In this document: piece after piece, positions 1 to 12,389 of the stretch
Position numbering within the stretch: the first letter of the stretch is position 1
How the letters are laid out: every line of letters begins with the position of its first letter
NCBI GenBank assembly: GCA_020055645.1
Contig: CM034546.1
Location: 89,776,001 to 89,840,000 of the forward strand
Length of the DNA: 64,000 bases
From: Tomocerus qinae
Taxonomy: Eukaryota; Arthropoda; Collembola; Entomobryomorpha; Tomoceridae
Direction: 5' to 3'
Translations under genes and position numbers: made by a program
The notes under the pieces: model-generated
The model's input: only the letters and a program-made list of their open reading frames with translations
Told to the model about the DNA's origin: nothing
The model's database searches: none

Positions 1-2875
1 AGTATTGAACGTACATTTGGAAAGTGGTCTTTTCACTGTTTCCTGGATCGCCACAACCCCACTTTTTGCAACTTCGGCCTTTTAAGCGTCAAGCCAGCGT
101 ACAAAAATGTATTTATTGTTTTGACTGTTGCACTCACGCATTCACGTATAATTCTAGTAGCGAAAATTCGCTGGTGCTTTGATGAATTTTAAAATTTAAA
201 ATATTTCTATTTAAAAGGTTAGGGCAATTTAGTGCTTCTTGACTTCGATGTTTAATTCTAATATATTTCCTTCAATCATAGAGTTAGCTGTAGTGTTAGC
301 ACCGAGTTTGACAATATCTAAATCTACAATATATTTTTGTAATGGAAGTTCTCAAGCACTATTACTTATTATACAGATATTATAGTCATGCCTCTCATTT
401 CATCCACGGATTATTTTGTCGTCGCCGTTTATTTTAACACTAATGAATTCCAGGTTGCATTTTACAGTCGACGTCCATTTTCGTTTTTTAGAATGCATGT
501 CCTAATTCATGTAATTTTAATCCATTTTTAAAAATACGACATCAACCTGAAATCTGAGCAAAATTTTACCTCCTTACCTCCTTCAATCGATAGAGAAATA
601 TTGATATGAAAATTCCATTTCAGGTAAGCGATGTATCAAAATCAAAACTAGAGAAAGAATGGGACGTTTTAATTTTCATATAACAGCAGACAGAGAAACG
701 AGGAGATTCATTTTTGCTTATCCCACTCCTGAAAATGTTCAATAGAAAATAGCCACAGACATTTTGTCGGGAAAAAGTGCCGCAAGACGGTGAGCGAGGC
801 TATGGCTATTATGTATGCAATTACTGGAGTTTATGATTAACTTTCTGTTAATTTAAGAATGAAATTTTGTTTAAATCGTCTTTTGTCTGCTGTACTTTCT
901 AGACGTATAACTTTTATTTGGAAACTGGATTCAGTCTTAATGAATTTGCTGAACCTTAAGGTTCTTTGTCGAAGAATCTTTCCATCCACTTTGAGAAGTT
1001 TGGTATACCACTAGTTTACCTTATATACCTAGTTGCACTTACAGGCTATACTAAACTATAAACTTTGATTCAACGTAGATTTGACATAGAAATTAGTAGT
1101 GATTTTCCCTATTTTACTTGGCTTGAATTTAATACCAGCAAAAAATTTTTCTGTAGAAATTGTGTGCAATTTAATTTTGATAAGGATAAACCATGTCAAA
1201 TGCATGGAAGAAAGTAGTGGAGATAGTCATGGTTTGCGACACTACATAACATTTTGCGACACATTTTCCCCTAGTCCAAACCGTATGACCCGACCCAACG
1301 AATAACATTAAAAACGAGCTATATCATGACGTCCTACGGTGTATAGAACTAAAGTTATGTCAATTTTTGGTTTTTGAACCACGCCCAGCCCACATGCAGG
1401 GGGCAGGGGGAATCCGATTTTGGCCATTTTCAAACTCGACGTCACTTTTCATCCCTAGATTACGTACAGGAAGTTTGAACTGGTTAGCTTAAACCGTTCT
1501 TGATTGAGTTATGGTGTTAACGAACAGATTGAGCATTCCCATAAAGCAAATAATGATTAATACCTAATAATTTATATAATGGTATAATCTAAATTATAAT
1601 TTTAGAATCATATAGTAGTGACACCAACCAAACGAATGTTAGGTTCTTTGTGTTGTATGTAGTTATAATCTTGTATATTATTATATTAATGTTGTTTTCT
1701 CAGTAAAGTAATATTTTTCGTGTCCATTTAAACCAAGTGTATAACATGGAATTATGCCCTGCACCAGAATATTTTAGTAAAATAAGTAACTATCAATACA
1801 GATAGTATATCAATCACAATGGACTATGTTTAGATTTTCTATAGCCTTGATTAGAATTGGAATCGGGTGTACGTATTGTATTACTTCCCAGCTAAGTCAC
1901 AGCATCTCTAATTTCTAAAGTTCTTAATTTCTAATCTAAACCTTCCAAATTATAAGTTCCTAAGCCCAAGAGATTCTGCAAGCCGAGCTGCAAAATGTCA
2001 AAGGAAGCCTTCAACCAAAACACATTACATATCCTCTTTGCATGGTACTTTATATACCTCGAAAACTGCAAATTTAATGTAGTTTTATATGCTCAGTAAA
2101 TTGCTGATTTCAATTGAGACATTCTAAGATTCACATTAAGATTGAAAATTTTGAATCAATTTAAGTAGGTGTAAATTGCTATATAGCTAACGAGAATATG
2201 CTGGCTGGGCTTACAGAGTATTGAATATCGTATTACTGAATAAATTAGCAATGTATTAGGTGCGTTTAACATGGGCTAGTTTAATGAGTGCGTTTCATTT
2301 GTTAGTCTTAGTCGGGGTTTTCCCCACAAGCTGTCTAACAACTTTTTAGTGAGATCAGATTTTTCAGTAGAATAGCAGCAACAGTTCAAGATTAACTGAT
2401 TTAATGATATGATAATGCTTGTACTCGATTACCGTACTTCACTGAAGGGGTCGTTATGTGGATATTGTTCGTACACCTTTTACAAAAATAAGAAGATTCC
2501 TGTTGGTATGCATTGTGAAAAACATTCTTATCTATATGAGTATTAATTACCAGGCGCACAAAAAAAGATTTTACTCTTGGCCAGTGTGCTAATTTATTAC
2601 GGCAGGTCCTTTCTTAACATAATCAGGTAATTGTCCTACAGCATTGATAGGTATTTAGTAAATTAATGAGGTTATTTTTAAGGAAAACAAATATTTAATG
2701 TTTAGTATTTCTGAAATCTTGTGCTATTAATTTGTATTTTGTATGTTGTTTCTATCAATGGTAATAAGGTTTAGCGACCACTTATACTATAGAGAAGGAG
2801 AAGATTGGAATAAGCATAATGATGAATTAATGATTGGTAATATTTGCTAAACGAATTTTCTTACTTTGTGTGCAG
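1..2875. other. AT-rich non-coding stretch, no recognised gene
   Basis: I see no coding region with splice support here. Open frames are short and lack codon structure. The last part probably holds an intron or 5' non-coding sequence of the small gene that begins at 2876, because that exon is preceded by a good acceptor (pyrimidine-rich tract then gcag). A GC-richer block at about 1320-1530 stands out from its surroundings and could be an old transposon remnant, but I could not match it to another copy in the window. Confidence 0.5.
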
Positions 2876-3411
2876 GATGACGATGGAATGTGAGAACGAC
2901 AAAAACCGAGTAGCAGCTCTATCGCCTTCACCTGTGGCGACGGCAGCCGGGAAGAGCCTCCAGAAGAATTTGATGGACAGAACGATGAGTTGTCCGCCGC
3001 CAGCGGACACACAGCGACCGCCCATTCCTCAACAGTGGCGGTGTCCACAAAGCAGGTACATATCATTTTATTCTTACTGGGTCGGGGAGACCGATGTTGC
3101 GATGAATGGGTGTTGATTATTTTGTGTTGATTGGTAGACCTCCACTAGCTGTGAATCCTGCGCCCCAAAAGGTGCTGACTCTGACGAAAGGGGAATTGGA
3201 CAAAGCGCATAAGGACAAACTGCACAAGATCTTTTCGCCGAATTTCCAACTTCACCTCATCTTCCAGGAAGATAAGAAAATGAAGATTCGGTCTAACTCT
3301 TTGGATCCCCCCGGGGGGAACAACAGTAATCCAATAATTTCCACAGATTCTTCTGACGAGGACGAGGACGACGATGAGGCTCTCAGTAGTAGTAGTGAGG
3401 AACTTTCATAG
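2876..3411 (+). CDS. Uncharacterised small protein with acidic/serine C-terminal tail (two exons seen)
   Basis: Two exons join in frame: 2877-3055 and 3138-3411, with donor gtacat and acceptor ggtag. This gives about 150 residues starting MTMECENDKN and ending in TAG. I do not recognise the family. Visible parts are a Pro/Ser-rich N-terminal half (PPPADTQRPPIPQ), a Lys/His-rich middle (GELDKAHKDKLHKIFSP), then a short hydrophobic patch (FQLHLIF). The C-terminus is a run of Asp/Glu followed by Ser (SSDEDEDDDEALSSSSEELS), which looks like a casein-kinase-2 type tail. No signal peptide or membrane segment is seen. ATG 2877 lies one base inside the exon, so coding sequence could also continue from an upstream exon; with the shown start the model is complete. 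It is followed 43 bases later by AATAAA. The acidic tail suggests a nuclear or regulatory protein, but that is a guess. Confidence 0.7.
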
Positions 3412-3453
3412 TACAAATTTTTATTTATGTTTTTTTAAATAGGGTTTTCAGAA

Positions 3454-3459
3454 AATAAA
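3454..3459 (+). terminator. Poly(A) signal AATAAA
   Basis: Canonical AATAAA 43 bases after the stop codon of the small acidic-tail gene, in an AT-rich 3' UTR. Confidence 0.6.
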
Positions 3460-3479
3460 TGTTTTTTGTTTTAAAATGT

Positions 3480-5968
3480 CCAATGACCTCACACCTCAAA
3501 TCTGTGTTCTCCTTTTCTCACTCAGTTCAAACTTCAAATTATTTCGTTTGGAATGTCCATTTTAACCAATCTTACACTCACTACAGTAATTAGTCATTAA
3601 GTCTAAATCCAGAATGTTTTCTCACTCGTGTCATCTCATGTCATGTGTGCCATATAACAGATAAAATAACAAGAAAACTCATCTTCTCTTTCTCTCATGG
3701 CTCAATTCAAATAATTATCATTCTTTTCTGTACACTCAACGAGTCCTACTCATCTACTAGGCAGACAATTTGTTTCCAATGTCACGCTTAAAGTACTAAG
3801 TCCGTGTTATGAACCTCGTCTTAAAACCAGAGGGTTCCTCAAGATGTGTAATACATGAAAATCGCAGTCTTGTTGATTTAAGACGAAGGTCACATATACG
3901 GGTCTGAGTCTTACTAAACTACAATGTCATATGATTAAAAGATTACGCCGAATAATTTGAAAATTTGTATGAATGAACTCAACAAGTTTTTCCAGTAGCG
4001 AAAGATGTTTTCATATTTTAGTAGCGAAGGTTGTTTTAGATTGTTTCGATTCCTAGTTACTTGTTGACTAAAATAAACGTTCGTGAATGTCAAAAAACTG
4101 GGACCTTTAATGGGTTTAGGGGTTTAATGATGAAGATTCTAATGTTTTAAGTTTAGTAGTGGAAACAAATTTTATACCTCTAAGAGTTCTTCAAGCCCTT
4201 TTATTTTTTTAAATGCTAATTACTAGTAATTGCACATATTATTATTAAGATATACGTGATAATTATATGATATTTAAGAATAAGTATTTAGCGTTCAAGG
4301 TTGTATTTATTTGAATATCACTTTATGCGGAAGAATATTTTATTTTCTGTCACTGTTATTGCATTACTAACTGAAAAGTAGTTTCTTACTACTTGTTTGA
4401 ATGTAGGAAGAAAGGAAAGGTTTCACAGAATCTACAGCCATAACATTTAAATAATTTAAGGGAAAATACGACTGCATAAACCAGTGTGATATATATGTTC
4501 AGATTCGATTATTCTATATTTAGGTTGTTTACATTGAGTGAATGCGTGCATGGATTTGTTGAAAACAACAAGTTGAAAGCGTGTAATAGGATTATAATAG
4601 ATAATTAATGGGCAATATTCATGTTATTATGACTATAATATAGAATAGTGGATGTAGTAAATAGGAGAGATGTAGTAGGGAAAGATTGAATGCATATTGT
4701 GCATTGTAGAATAAGTTGATGTAAGTCGAACGAAGTTGATGATGTCAAGTCAAGTGAAGAGTCAAGTCAAGTGAAGATGCAATTAAACGAGATGAAAACT
4801 CGTCGTATGAAACTGACATGACACCATTAACTCCGTTTCGTGTCTCTCTCACGTTCTGATTTACTTGGATTCACTTGTACTGCTAATGGCTTGAGTAAAA
4901 GAAGATGCCCTGCCCCACAAGAAAGAAGTACATCCACCAACTGACGAAACAAGTGCGAGTCATTATAACTAACAGAGAAGCATTTATTATTATTATGTGT
5001 GACTGACTATGACTTGTTTACAATCCTCATATAATACAAAAAGTTTTACATAATATGGTCATGTCACTTGACTTGGTTTTGCTAATGGAGTAGGAATAGT
5101 AAATACGAAGAATTGATTGATTTCTTAATTTTTTACGAGGAAAAGGGTTATTTGAGTAGTGGTAGTAGAGTAGTAATGGGAATCAGGTAGTAAGTACTTA
5201 GTAGGATAAAAGGACTGGATTGGGAGATGAATATAATTTTATGGATGTAGTTCTTGTAATGGAATGGAATCGGTTGGGTTTGGGTTCTTTTGCGTTGAGA
5301 TTGAGTATTTGAGTGGTGGAGAATGAAGTCGAACGGTACAATCAAGTGTATTGACTCAATAGTAAAGTGAGTAACGGCACATTGACACAGATTCAGAGGT
5401 GCCCACGGCACATTTCAATAGCCAACACCAGCCGAGTCCAAGTCAAGTCAAAGTCAAGTCTTCTCCGTCGCGTCACCTCCTTCTTTTCTCAGTCACATCA
5501 ACCATCCACAAATATACATACATACATATACATACATATTATTATTATTATTATTATCATATACTGACACTGCATGACTACTTCGAGTCGGAGTCATCAA
5601 TCAAGGGAAAAGGAGCAAAGCTGCTGGCTGCATGTTCAATTGTCAGTGTCAATTGACTTTTGTTGGATGCATAATGGAAATGCAATGCAATGTCAATGCA
5701 TTGTTGTTATAATAAAGTTTTCAGGGATTAATATTTGAGTTGTTGTTACATATTCATTGACGTTGACGTTGACTGACTTACGTACGTACATCGCAGTTCG
5801 ATTGTTCACTACTTCATCAGTCCGTGAGATCCAAAGATTTGAGGTGTTGCCTGTTTTTGTTTGGGTGATGTCGACTGGCGACGCGAGCAACGAGGAATGT
5901 CCAACAATATCTGATCTGGTGCACGGTGCATAACCGAGATACGTTGAATAGAAGAAGAAGAGTACAGG
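3480..5968. other. Intergenic region with simple repeats
   Basis: No supported gene. It contains a local duplication of a GTCAAGTCAAGTGAAG-like unit at 4745-4778 with similar TCAAG-rich sequence again near 5436-5460, and a CATA/TTA microsatellite at about 5518-5558. The last few hundred bases are the likely 5' flank and UTR of the Spatzle-like gene. Confidence 0.5.
4745..4778. repeat. Short direct duplication, GTCAAGTCAAGTGAAG unit
   Basis: Two near-identical copies of a 16-17 bp unit lie head to tail. A related AAGTCAAGTCAAAGTCAAG tract occurs near 5440-5460. Confidence 0.6.
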
Positions 5969-7994
5969 ATGCACTTCGCACAGGTGAGTTCTTCAGTTCC
6001 TTCTTTGACTTGGACGTCCTCTTCTCCTTGACTCCACTTGACTCTCTCCCGATCATCTAATAATATTCCGACACTCCGACTTCCTCAACACCGACCTACT
6101 TACTTTTCTATTATCTACTTATTATAACACTTTCTCTCTACTTTCATCAGTTTCTTTCACAATTATCAGCCGTCCAGTGAAAACCATATTTTCTTTTACA
6201 GTTTTTTATAGTTTCCGTCTCTTCGGCATTTCTTCTTCCACTCATCCTTCTGTCTACGCAAGGAAACCTCCAAAATGTACACGCCATGGAAGACTACATG
6301 CTCACTTGCTCCAGACCTGTCAAGAAATCCAGGAGTTTCTTCAGCAAAGATCCATGTGACTTTGCAAAAGGAGAAACTTGGTGCAATCTTCCTGGAGAAG
6401 GATATCCCTGGTTAGAAACATTTTCATGCCATTAATTCCCACACTTATGTCTCAAAAATCTCTGTGCAAATACTACAACATAATAATATTGGAAACTCTT
6501 TGAAATCACAACAAATAGTCAAACGATTATACCAACAAATAAATATAATTTATTCCACAGTTCTAATATCTTTAGAATATTCATGAATAGATGGGAAATA
6601 AAAGGAGTAGACAGTGAAGTCGCGTTCCATCAACACAAAAAGAAATAGATATTTTTCAATTTTATAACGATTTAAATGCATCGTAAACGAGGAGGTTTTT
6701 AACTCCTAGTATAATATATTATACAGTCTACAGATGGGTTCTTGACAAAAATGAGTTTCTAGCGAGCACACTGTAGACTGTAACTGTACACATACCAAAA
6801 GACGAATCTGTTAAAAATTCTTACAAATCTAAAAATATTGCCATTTTTTCGACTGAACAAATTATCAATTCTCTCATTAATTTCAGGTAGTTTTGAATTC
6901 TTCTGAATCCAGGGTTGTACCAAGTCCCATTTTCTATGTTACTTGATTTTAATTATGCATTAGGCAATATTATTTGTATTAACTTCTTGAAAATATTTTA
7001 AAAGGTAGAATTTGTAAATTTTTTGTAGGCATGCAGTTCGGAGATTCGTTTTTGAGAACCAAGGGTTGATGCGCCGAATGTATGGGGAAGTGCGACAGCT
7101 TTCTTTGCTTCGAATGGAATTCTCTGAGGATTTCGATAACACGATAGAACATGAGGGCAGATCCAATGAAAATGAGGAACCGGTAGTAAACAATACCGAA
7201 GTAGCTAAGAGCAAAGAAGAAAATGTGACGGAAGAACCGGAACAAACGACAACCGTTCTTGACACAGAGACCACGACCACCGCCACAACTGTGGAAAGCA
7301 TGGAGTTCAGCGACGAACTAAGGCTTGACGACGGTCATGTCCTTTTCCAGGATATCGAAAAGAAAAATATGGGTGCAAAGAATAAAATGTCTGGCACATT
7401 AAAAGCTGTGTAAGCCTAAATAAAATAAATAAATGCATACAGTCTCTTTCCCGTTTCATATGATTTTTAATTGAGTGCGGTGAATTGTGTTAAATAGAAA
7501 TGCGTGTCCAGTGAAAGAGGAAGTTGTCGCTCCGTACTGGGCAAATAACACCCGAGGGGAAGTCTTAGCTCTTTTGAATTTATATCCTTTTGAACAATAT
7601 GTACATTGGGAGAAGTGCACGTTTGAAAATAAGCAGATGAGATGTCGAGATGGTTGCAGGTAAAAAAATACATCTTAATTGTTACGTATGTTATATTTTA
7701 TAAACAATGTAATAAAAGGAAATAAAAATTGGATCTAGATGCGAGCAACAATACCGCCTCCACAGGCTTTTGGCCTTTGACCCATCTAACGAATGTCGCG
7801 GAATATTTTCCGATTGGTTTCGGTTTCCATCCTGCTGTGTGTGCAGATGCTACCTGACAGCAGCTGAAGAATTCCAGGAAAGAGTCAAATTCAACAGAAG
7901 CCCCAGACTGTTGCAAATAATTGACGGTCCGGATGTAAATGGAGTAGATGATTCTCATTTTTTCTACAGGAATCTCAACGTCCAACCCAGATAA
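5969..7994 (+). CDS. Spatzle-family secreted cystine-knot ligand (Spz3/Spz4-like)
   Basis: Five coding exons: 5969-5983, 6202-6410, 7029-7409, 7498-7659 and 7739-7994, all GT-AG, giving about 340 residues. Spatzle proteins are secreted, cleaved dimeric ligands of Toll-family receptors in immunity and development. ATG 5969 opens a signal peptide (hydrophobic core FLLPLILL, about residues 10-30). A conserved N-terminal block with Cys follows ([20 protein letters not shown], then [17 protein letters not shown]). Next comes a low-complexity Glu/Thr linker, and then the C-terminal knot, about residues 205-293. The knot holds ten Cys, including [12 protein letters not shown] and [10 protein letters not shown], and an NNT glycosylation sequon at 218. 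The knot starts [17 protein letters not shown], a pattern I recall from the Spz3/Spz4 subgroup rather than Spz itself; the exact orthology is uncertain. No classic RXXR lies just before the knot, only IEKKN and KNK. About 47 residues follow the knot. Confidence 0.92.
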
Positions 7995-8079
7995 TTCTTT
8001 TCCAACGAAATCTCCAAAAATAAGTGAACCTTGCCCCTTTAGTCCACATTTAGTTACTAGCAATTAAAAATGTATTATT

Positions 8080-8085
8080 AATAAA
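8080..8085 (+). terminator. Poly(A) signal AATAAA of the Spatzle-like gene
   Basis: AATAAA 86 bases after the stop at 7994; a second AATAAA lies near 8109. Confidence 0.6.
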
Positions 8086-8191
8086 TCATATATTTATTTT
8101 TCTCAATGTAATAAACGTTTTCTTCTGTCGAAATCTACCTCGCTCGTTTCCACTCATAACAACATTTTCTTTCGAATGTATTCCATATATT

Positions 8192-8348
8192 GTACGTATC
8201 CAGGAATTTGACCACACAGCAAGAAATGGGGTAGTAAAAATATAACATTTTCGAAACGAAATTTTTTTGGATTGTTACCATTTTTTGACAAAAAAAAATC
8301 CTCTTTTTCTAGAGATTTAGAAGGCGGCAGCCCCCTCTGGATACGTAC
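8192..8348. repeat. Small element with 12 bp terminal inverted repeats (ACGTATCCAG family, copy 1)
   Basis: The segment starts GTACGTATCCAG and ends CTGGATACGTAC, a perfect 12 bp inverted repeat. The left end continues GAATTTG and the right interior is rich in GGCGGC/CCCCC. Related left ends occur at 28794 and 43709. It has no coding capacity and is best read as a MITE-like non-autonomous element. Confidence 0.6.
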
Positions 8349-8694
8349 TTGTTCCATATACAATTTCCAATTGCAAGTTTACATTTTTACGCTTGAATAC
8401 TAAACTCCACTTATTATATTGCAGGGCTTTCCAAAGTAAAATCATGCTCTAAATTTGAAAGCGCAAATTTTTCAAAAATATACTAGTGATTTACGAATAT
8501 AGTTTCCCATTTCCCACGCCCTGTTTTATTATACTCCCAGAGCCAGGGAGCCTCCACTCCCATTTTCCCTCAATCCTCCCAATATTCTTAATAACCTACC
8601 TCAACATATATTACCAGAAAATAGGGAATATTCCCTGAGAGTTTCCTTTTCCCGTGTAACTATAAAATTATTAATCATAATACATACATAAACC

Positions 8695-8806
8695 CAAGGC
8701 AAATAGACTGATTCCCGCCCCCTCCCCCCCTCTCCCCTCCCCGCCAGGGAGGGGGAGGAGGAGGGGGGAGGGGGAGGAGGGGGCGGGAATCAGTCTATTT
8801 GCCTTG
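8695..8806. repeat. G/C-rich foldback (112 bp inverted repeat with 31 bp perfect arms)
   Basis: The left arm at 8695-8725 (CAAGGCAAATAGACTGATTC, then CCGCCCCCTCC) is the exact reverse complement of 8776-8806. Between them lies a polypyrimidine run followed by a polypurine run with many G tracts (GGGAGGGGGAGGAGGAGG type), partly self-complementary as well. It can form a long hairpin and could also form triplex or G-quadruplex DNA. It differs sharply in base composition from the AT-rich flanks. Confidence 0.85.
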
Positions 8807-9832
8807 CATAAACCATAAAATTAATTCCTAAAAGAAGTCGATGAGGAGGGGGCGTGGCAATAGAAACAATTTTATTGTTTAATAATAATAATTTTATTAT
8901 TCCTGTGAAATTCCCATTGCTTTATTTTTGAGCCAAATGATGTCTATTGGTCTCTCTCTCTGTGATATGGCCCAAATTGAATATTCTAGGACCCTATTAA
9001 ACAGACTGTCCACTTCAAAGTTCAAAGTTAGTTTTATTAAAGTGGCAAAAAATACATATTCAACTGCAAATCAATTCACAATCAAAACTCAGCTAACGTA
9101 TTATTGCGGCTGCTCCTCCTCTATGGTCACTGTCCTAAACAATTTGAGATAAACAATCAGTAGTTCTAGTAATATACTAATAAAACTAAATTTAGGGCCA
9201 CAAAATCGGAGGAGTCCAATAAACTAGAAAATATTAACCTAACCATATAAGATCCTAGCCTAACATAAAACTTTGTATAACTTGAAATGAGAAATTCTGA
9301 ACTTCTGGACTACACCGTAAAATCACTCTGTTGAAGGTTTTTTTTAAAGTAAGGTAAGATTTTATTGATAAGTGTCTTAGTAATTACCTCTATTATCCTA
9401 GATATGGACACAACTACCCAATATCACTGCTATAAACACTTGTTTATTTCAATGTTTAATTTGAAAAAATCTGTTTTAATGAATGTTTATCGAAATGACA
9501 GAAAATGAAATTCGTGTTTCACCTTTCACCTAACCTACCAAGAATAGACTGGCTCTACTTTTTTCCCTTTTACAGTAAAGTTGTTATACGTTTGTAACAT
9601 GTTGCTTTTGAGACAGAAAAGATTTGTCTATTTTGGGGGAAATGAAACATTAAAAACATTGTTTTTAGTGGATCATTGAATAGTCTCTTTTGCTTATGGC
9701 CGACATATATTTGTGCCTTAGTTAAAAACACCAATTGTTTATTTCAAGTAGAAAATGCATAACATTTGGGCTAAAGGTGTATATTATTTTTCTATCAGCT
9801 CCATGTAGTCTCCACCTTACCTACTAGACATA

Positions 9833-10065
9833 CATACATGCCAAAAAGTTCCGAATTCAACGTACTCAATCATTTTATTTATAAAAATATTTTTGTACGC
9901 CAAAACCTGACATTTGTAGAATGTTAGTTTACAAATAGATTTCGTGGATTTTGTTTCAAATAAATATGTATATATCCGATGGTATTCAATATAATAAAAA
10001 GAGTTTTGTTGACTTTTGACCATATAGTATTAGAGTGGATGCTTTAAACACACCAATTTTCATAC
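9833..10065 (+). repeat. Dispersed repeat, copy 1 (paired with 12390-12665)
   Basis: It shares long stretches with 12390-12665 in the same orientation: TCCGAATTCAACGTAC, TTACAAATAGATTTCGTGGA, then GTTTTGTTGACTTTTG and TTTAAACACACC. Small indels and substitutions separate the copies. Neither copy has a coding frame shared with the other, so this is a non-coding element or an old duplication. Confidence 0.8.
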
Positions 10066-10705
10066 TTAGATACAAACATTTATAATATATATTATAGGTA
10101 GATAAAGTTATTGCTTAATCAAGCCTTCGATTATAATATAAATATATGGAGATGGTAATGAATAATATTTTTATTTATTGAATCGACTTGATCTTGTAAT
10201 GTATACGATAAATAAAATGTGATTTCTAACAGAATATAAACTGTAAGTTCTTGTCCTTAGTAGCAGGTCTCTTCTTAGCATTTTGCTAACATTCTTGCTT
10301 TCCAAAAGTAACTCCGTATTATAGGTTTAACATTTTACTGCACCGCGCAGGCCGCGCACCCTCATATTAAGATGTAATAATATTCCAATAAAATCCAGAA
10401 ATATTAATATATTTTCATACGATGTTTCACATTTTTATAACTTATTTAATGCTTTTTCACAAATGCTACCCTTATAAAGATAAAATATATGCCAATAAAA
10501 TTCAAAAAGTCAGTTTTAATGTATTAAGTACAATTTCAAGCCTCATACTTTTCACAAATTGTAGAGATTTCAAACGTAATTTCAGATTTTGGGATTTTAC
10601 TGCACAATTTTCAACAAAAATTTAAAATTCTCTTCCTGCTTTATTCAAAGAACTTCTTATGCAAGAATGAAAGTAAATAATCCGACTTCAATGTCCATTT
10701 ACAAG

Positions 10706-11189
10706 TACCGTAAAATCCGAATTAATTCGCCCCATTCAAAATAATTGACCCCCTCCAGGTCAACTATTATATTTTCACGTTAACAAGATCCTTCAAATTA
10801 TATTTGACCCTCATCGAAATAATTGACCCCCCTATTTTTTATAGGTATGTCAGACAATCGCTGCAGCCTAGCTCAAGTTACTATAATTTTAGCGAAAATA
10901 TCTCACAGAATTTCGTATCGAGCCAGACTCCTAAAAGACCATTAAAATACAATTCTCATTCGGCAAAAATTAAGACAAAATCAATACAATTTTGCTAAAG
11001 AAAATTCCATGTACAAAGTAGCAACACAATTTAATGTCAAGTTAGAGGGACTAGGAATCGCTTATTTGAAGGGGTAGTTCACCCCGATCGTTTTAATTGA
11101 CCCCTCCTGGGTCAACTATTTATTTTTCGCATGAATGACATCGTTGAGACAATGGTTCACCCTGGTCAATTAATTCGGATTTTACGGTA
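10706..11189. mobile_element. MITE with terminal inverted repeats and TA target duplication
   Basis: The ends are exact inverted repeats: the left end reads TACCGTAAAATCCGAATTAA (plus TT) and the right end is its reverse complement over 22 bases. Read as TA + CCGTAAAATCC..., the outer TA on each side is a target duplication as expected for Tc1/mariner-type elements. The interior carries several AATTGACCCC/GGGGTCAATT motifs in both orientations near each end. There is no transposase frame, so it would be a non-autonomous element of about 480 bp. Confidence 0.82.
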
Positions 11190-12389
11190 TACATTTCTTG
11201 TTGAGACTTTGAGGTGCATACATATCCCCATTTTCGAATTTTTATTGAGCACTTTTCGCATTATTTATGCGACATTACTGGACATTACATTTTAGATGCA
11301 CTTTAGATTTATACGATGATTTATTATGTTTATCTCTTCGGGCGGGTAGGTCATAGTCATGAATTATGGATACTATTGCTGGTCCCCTCCAAGTTAGCAC
11401 AAAGCAGCTAGAGATCCATTCAAAAAACTATACCAAAAATTGCAAGCCTAGATGAGTGGATGGTGGGTATAGTGCCGTGTATACTGTAGTCAAAAGTCGA
11501 TTTCGGAGAAAATTTTTGGTACTTAGAGAAAAAAAAATATTTTTCTTGGATTTTGGGAATCATATGTGCCCCCTAAATACAACATAGTGCAGTTGTGATC
11601 TATATAATTATTGCTACCTACTCTGTACATTGAATCGGAAGCTTATTGCTTTCACAGTAAATATAAAATTGTAATTTATTTGACTAACATAATATCTACA
11701 TTTATTGTTGTGCGTGATTCCCATCGGCCCATAGACTGGGGTGCCTTGAGATTCTAAACAGGTTCACCAATCAGTTTGGTAATAAATATTGCAACAATAT
11801 GGATGATAACATTTGTAATTTTCTCACTTCTTTTTGTTTTTCATTTTTATAAACCCTGGGTTTGCCAAATAAATTTTAGCGAAAAGTAAAAGAGTATTAA
11901 ATTTTTGACATAAAATTCCAAGGTTATAGGGTCATTGGAGCATACTTTTTCGAAAAGTCAAAGTTTCATATATATCCACATTCAGTCACGTTACCGAAAA
12001 GGACTCGGTGACCCTCTAACATGGCAAATTTTTATCCAAAAAATGCTAAAAAATGCAAAAGGTTTTCCGAATGTGTTAATTCTTTGTTAGTAGACAGAAT
12101 AGGATTTGCGGATTTAAAAAATCATGAATTTTATTATATGACTGACGGTAGATAGTATATAGACGCCAAAAATGTTGAGGAATTTTGTCCTTTAAGAGTT
12201 GCTTTTTGGCTTTGCTTTTGAGAGGCTGTTGCGGTTGATATGCAAATAGTCTTACACAATCCAACGTCTAAGGTTATAATTATAAATATGATTTTATTTT
12301 GAATACAGTTTGTAGTAATTAACAAGCTTACAATGTGTACTGGAAATCGATGTTTTAAAACACTTGTTAAAATTTTTGCATAATACATA

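Noticed and set aside
1320..1530. GC-richer block that could be a transposon remnant
   Set aside because: No inverted ends, no second copy in the window and no coding frame, so I cannot support an element call.
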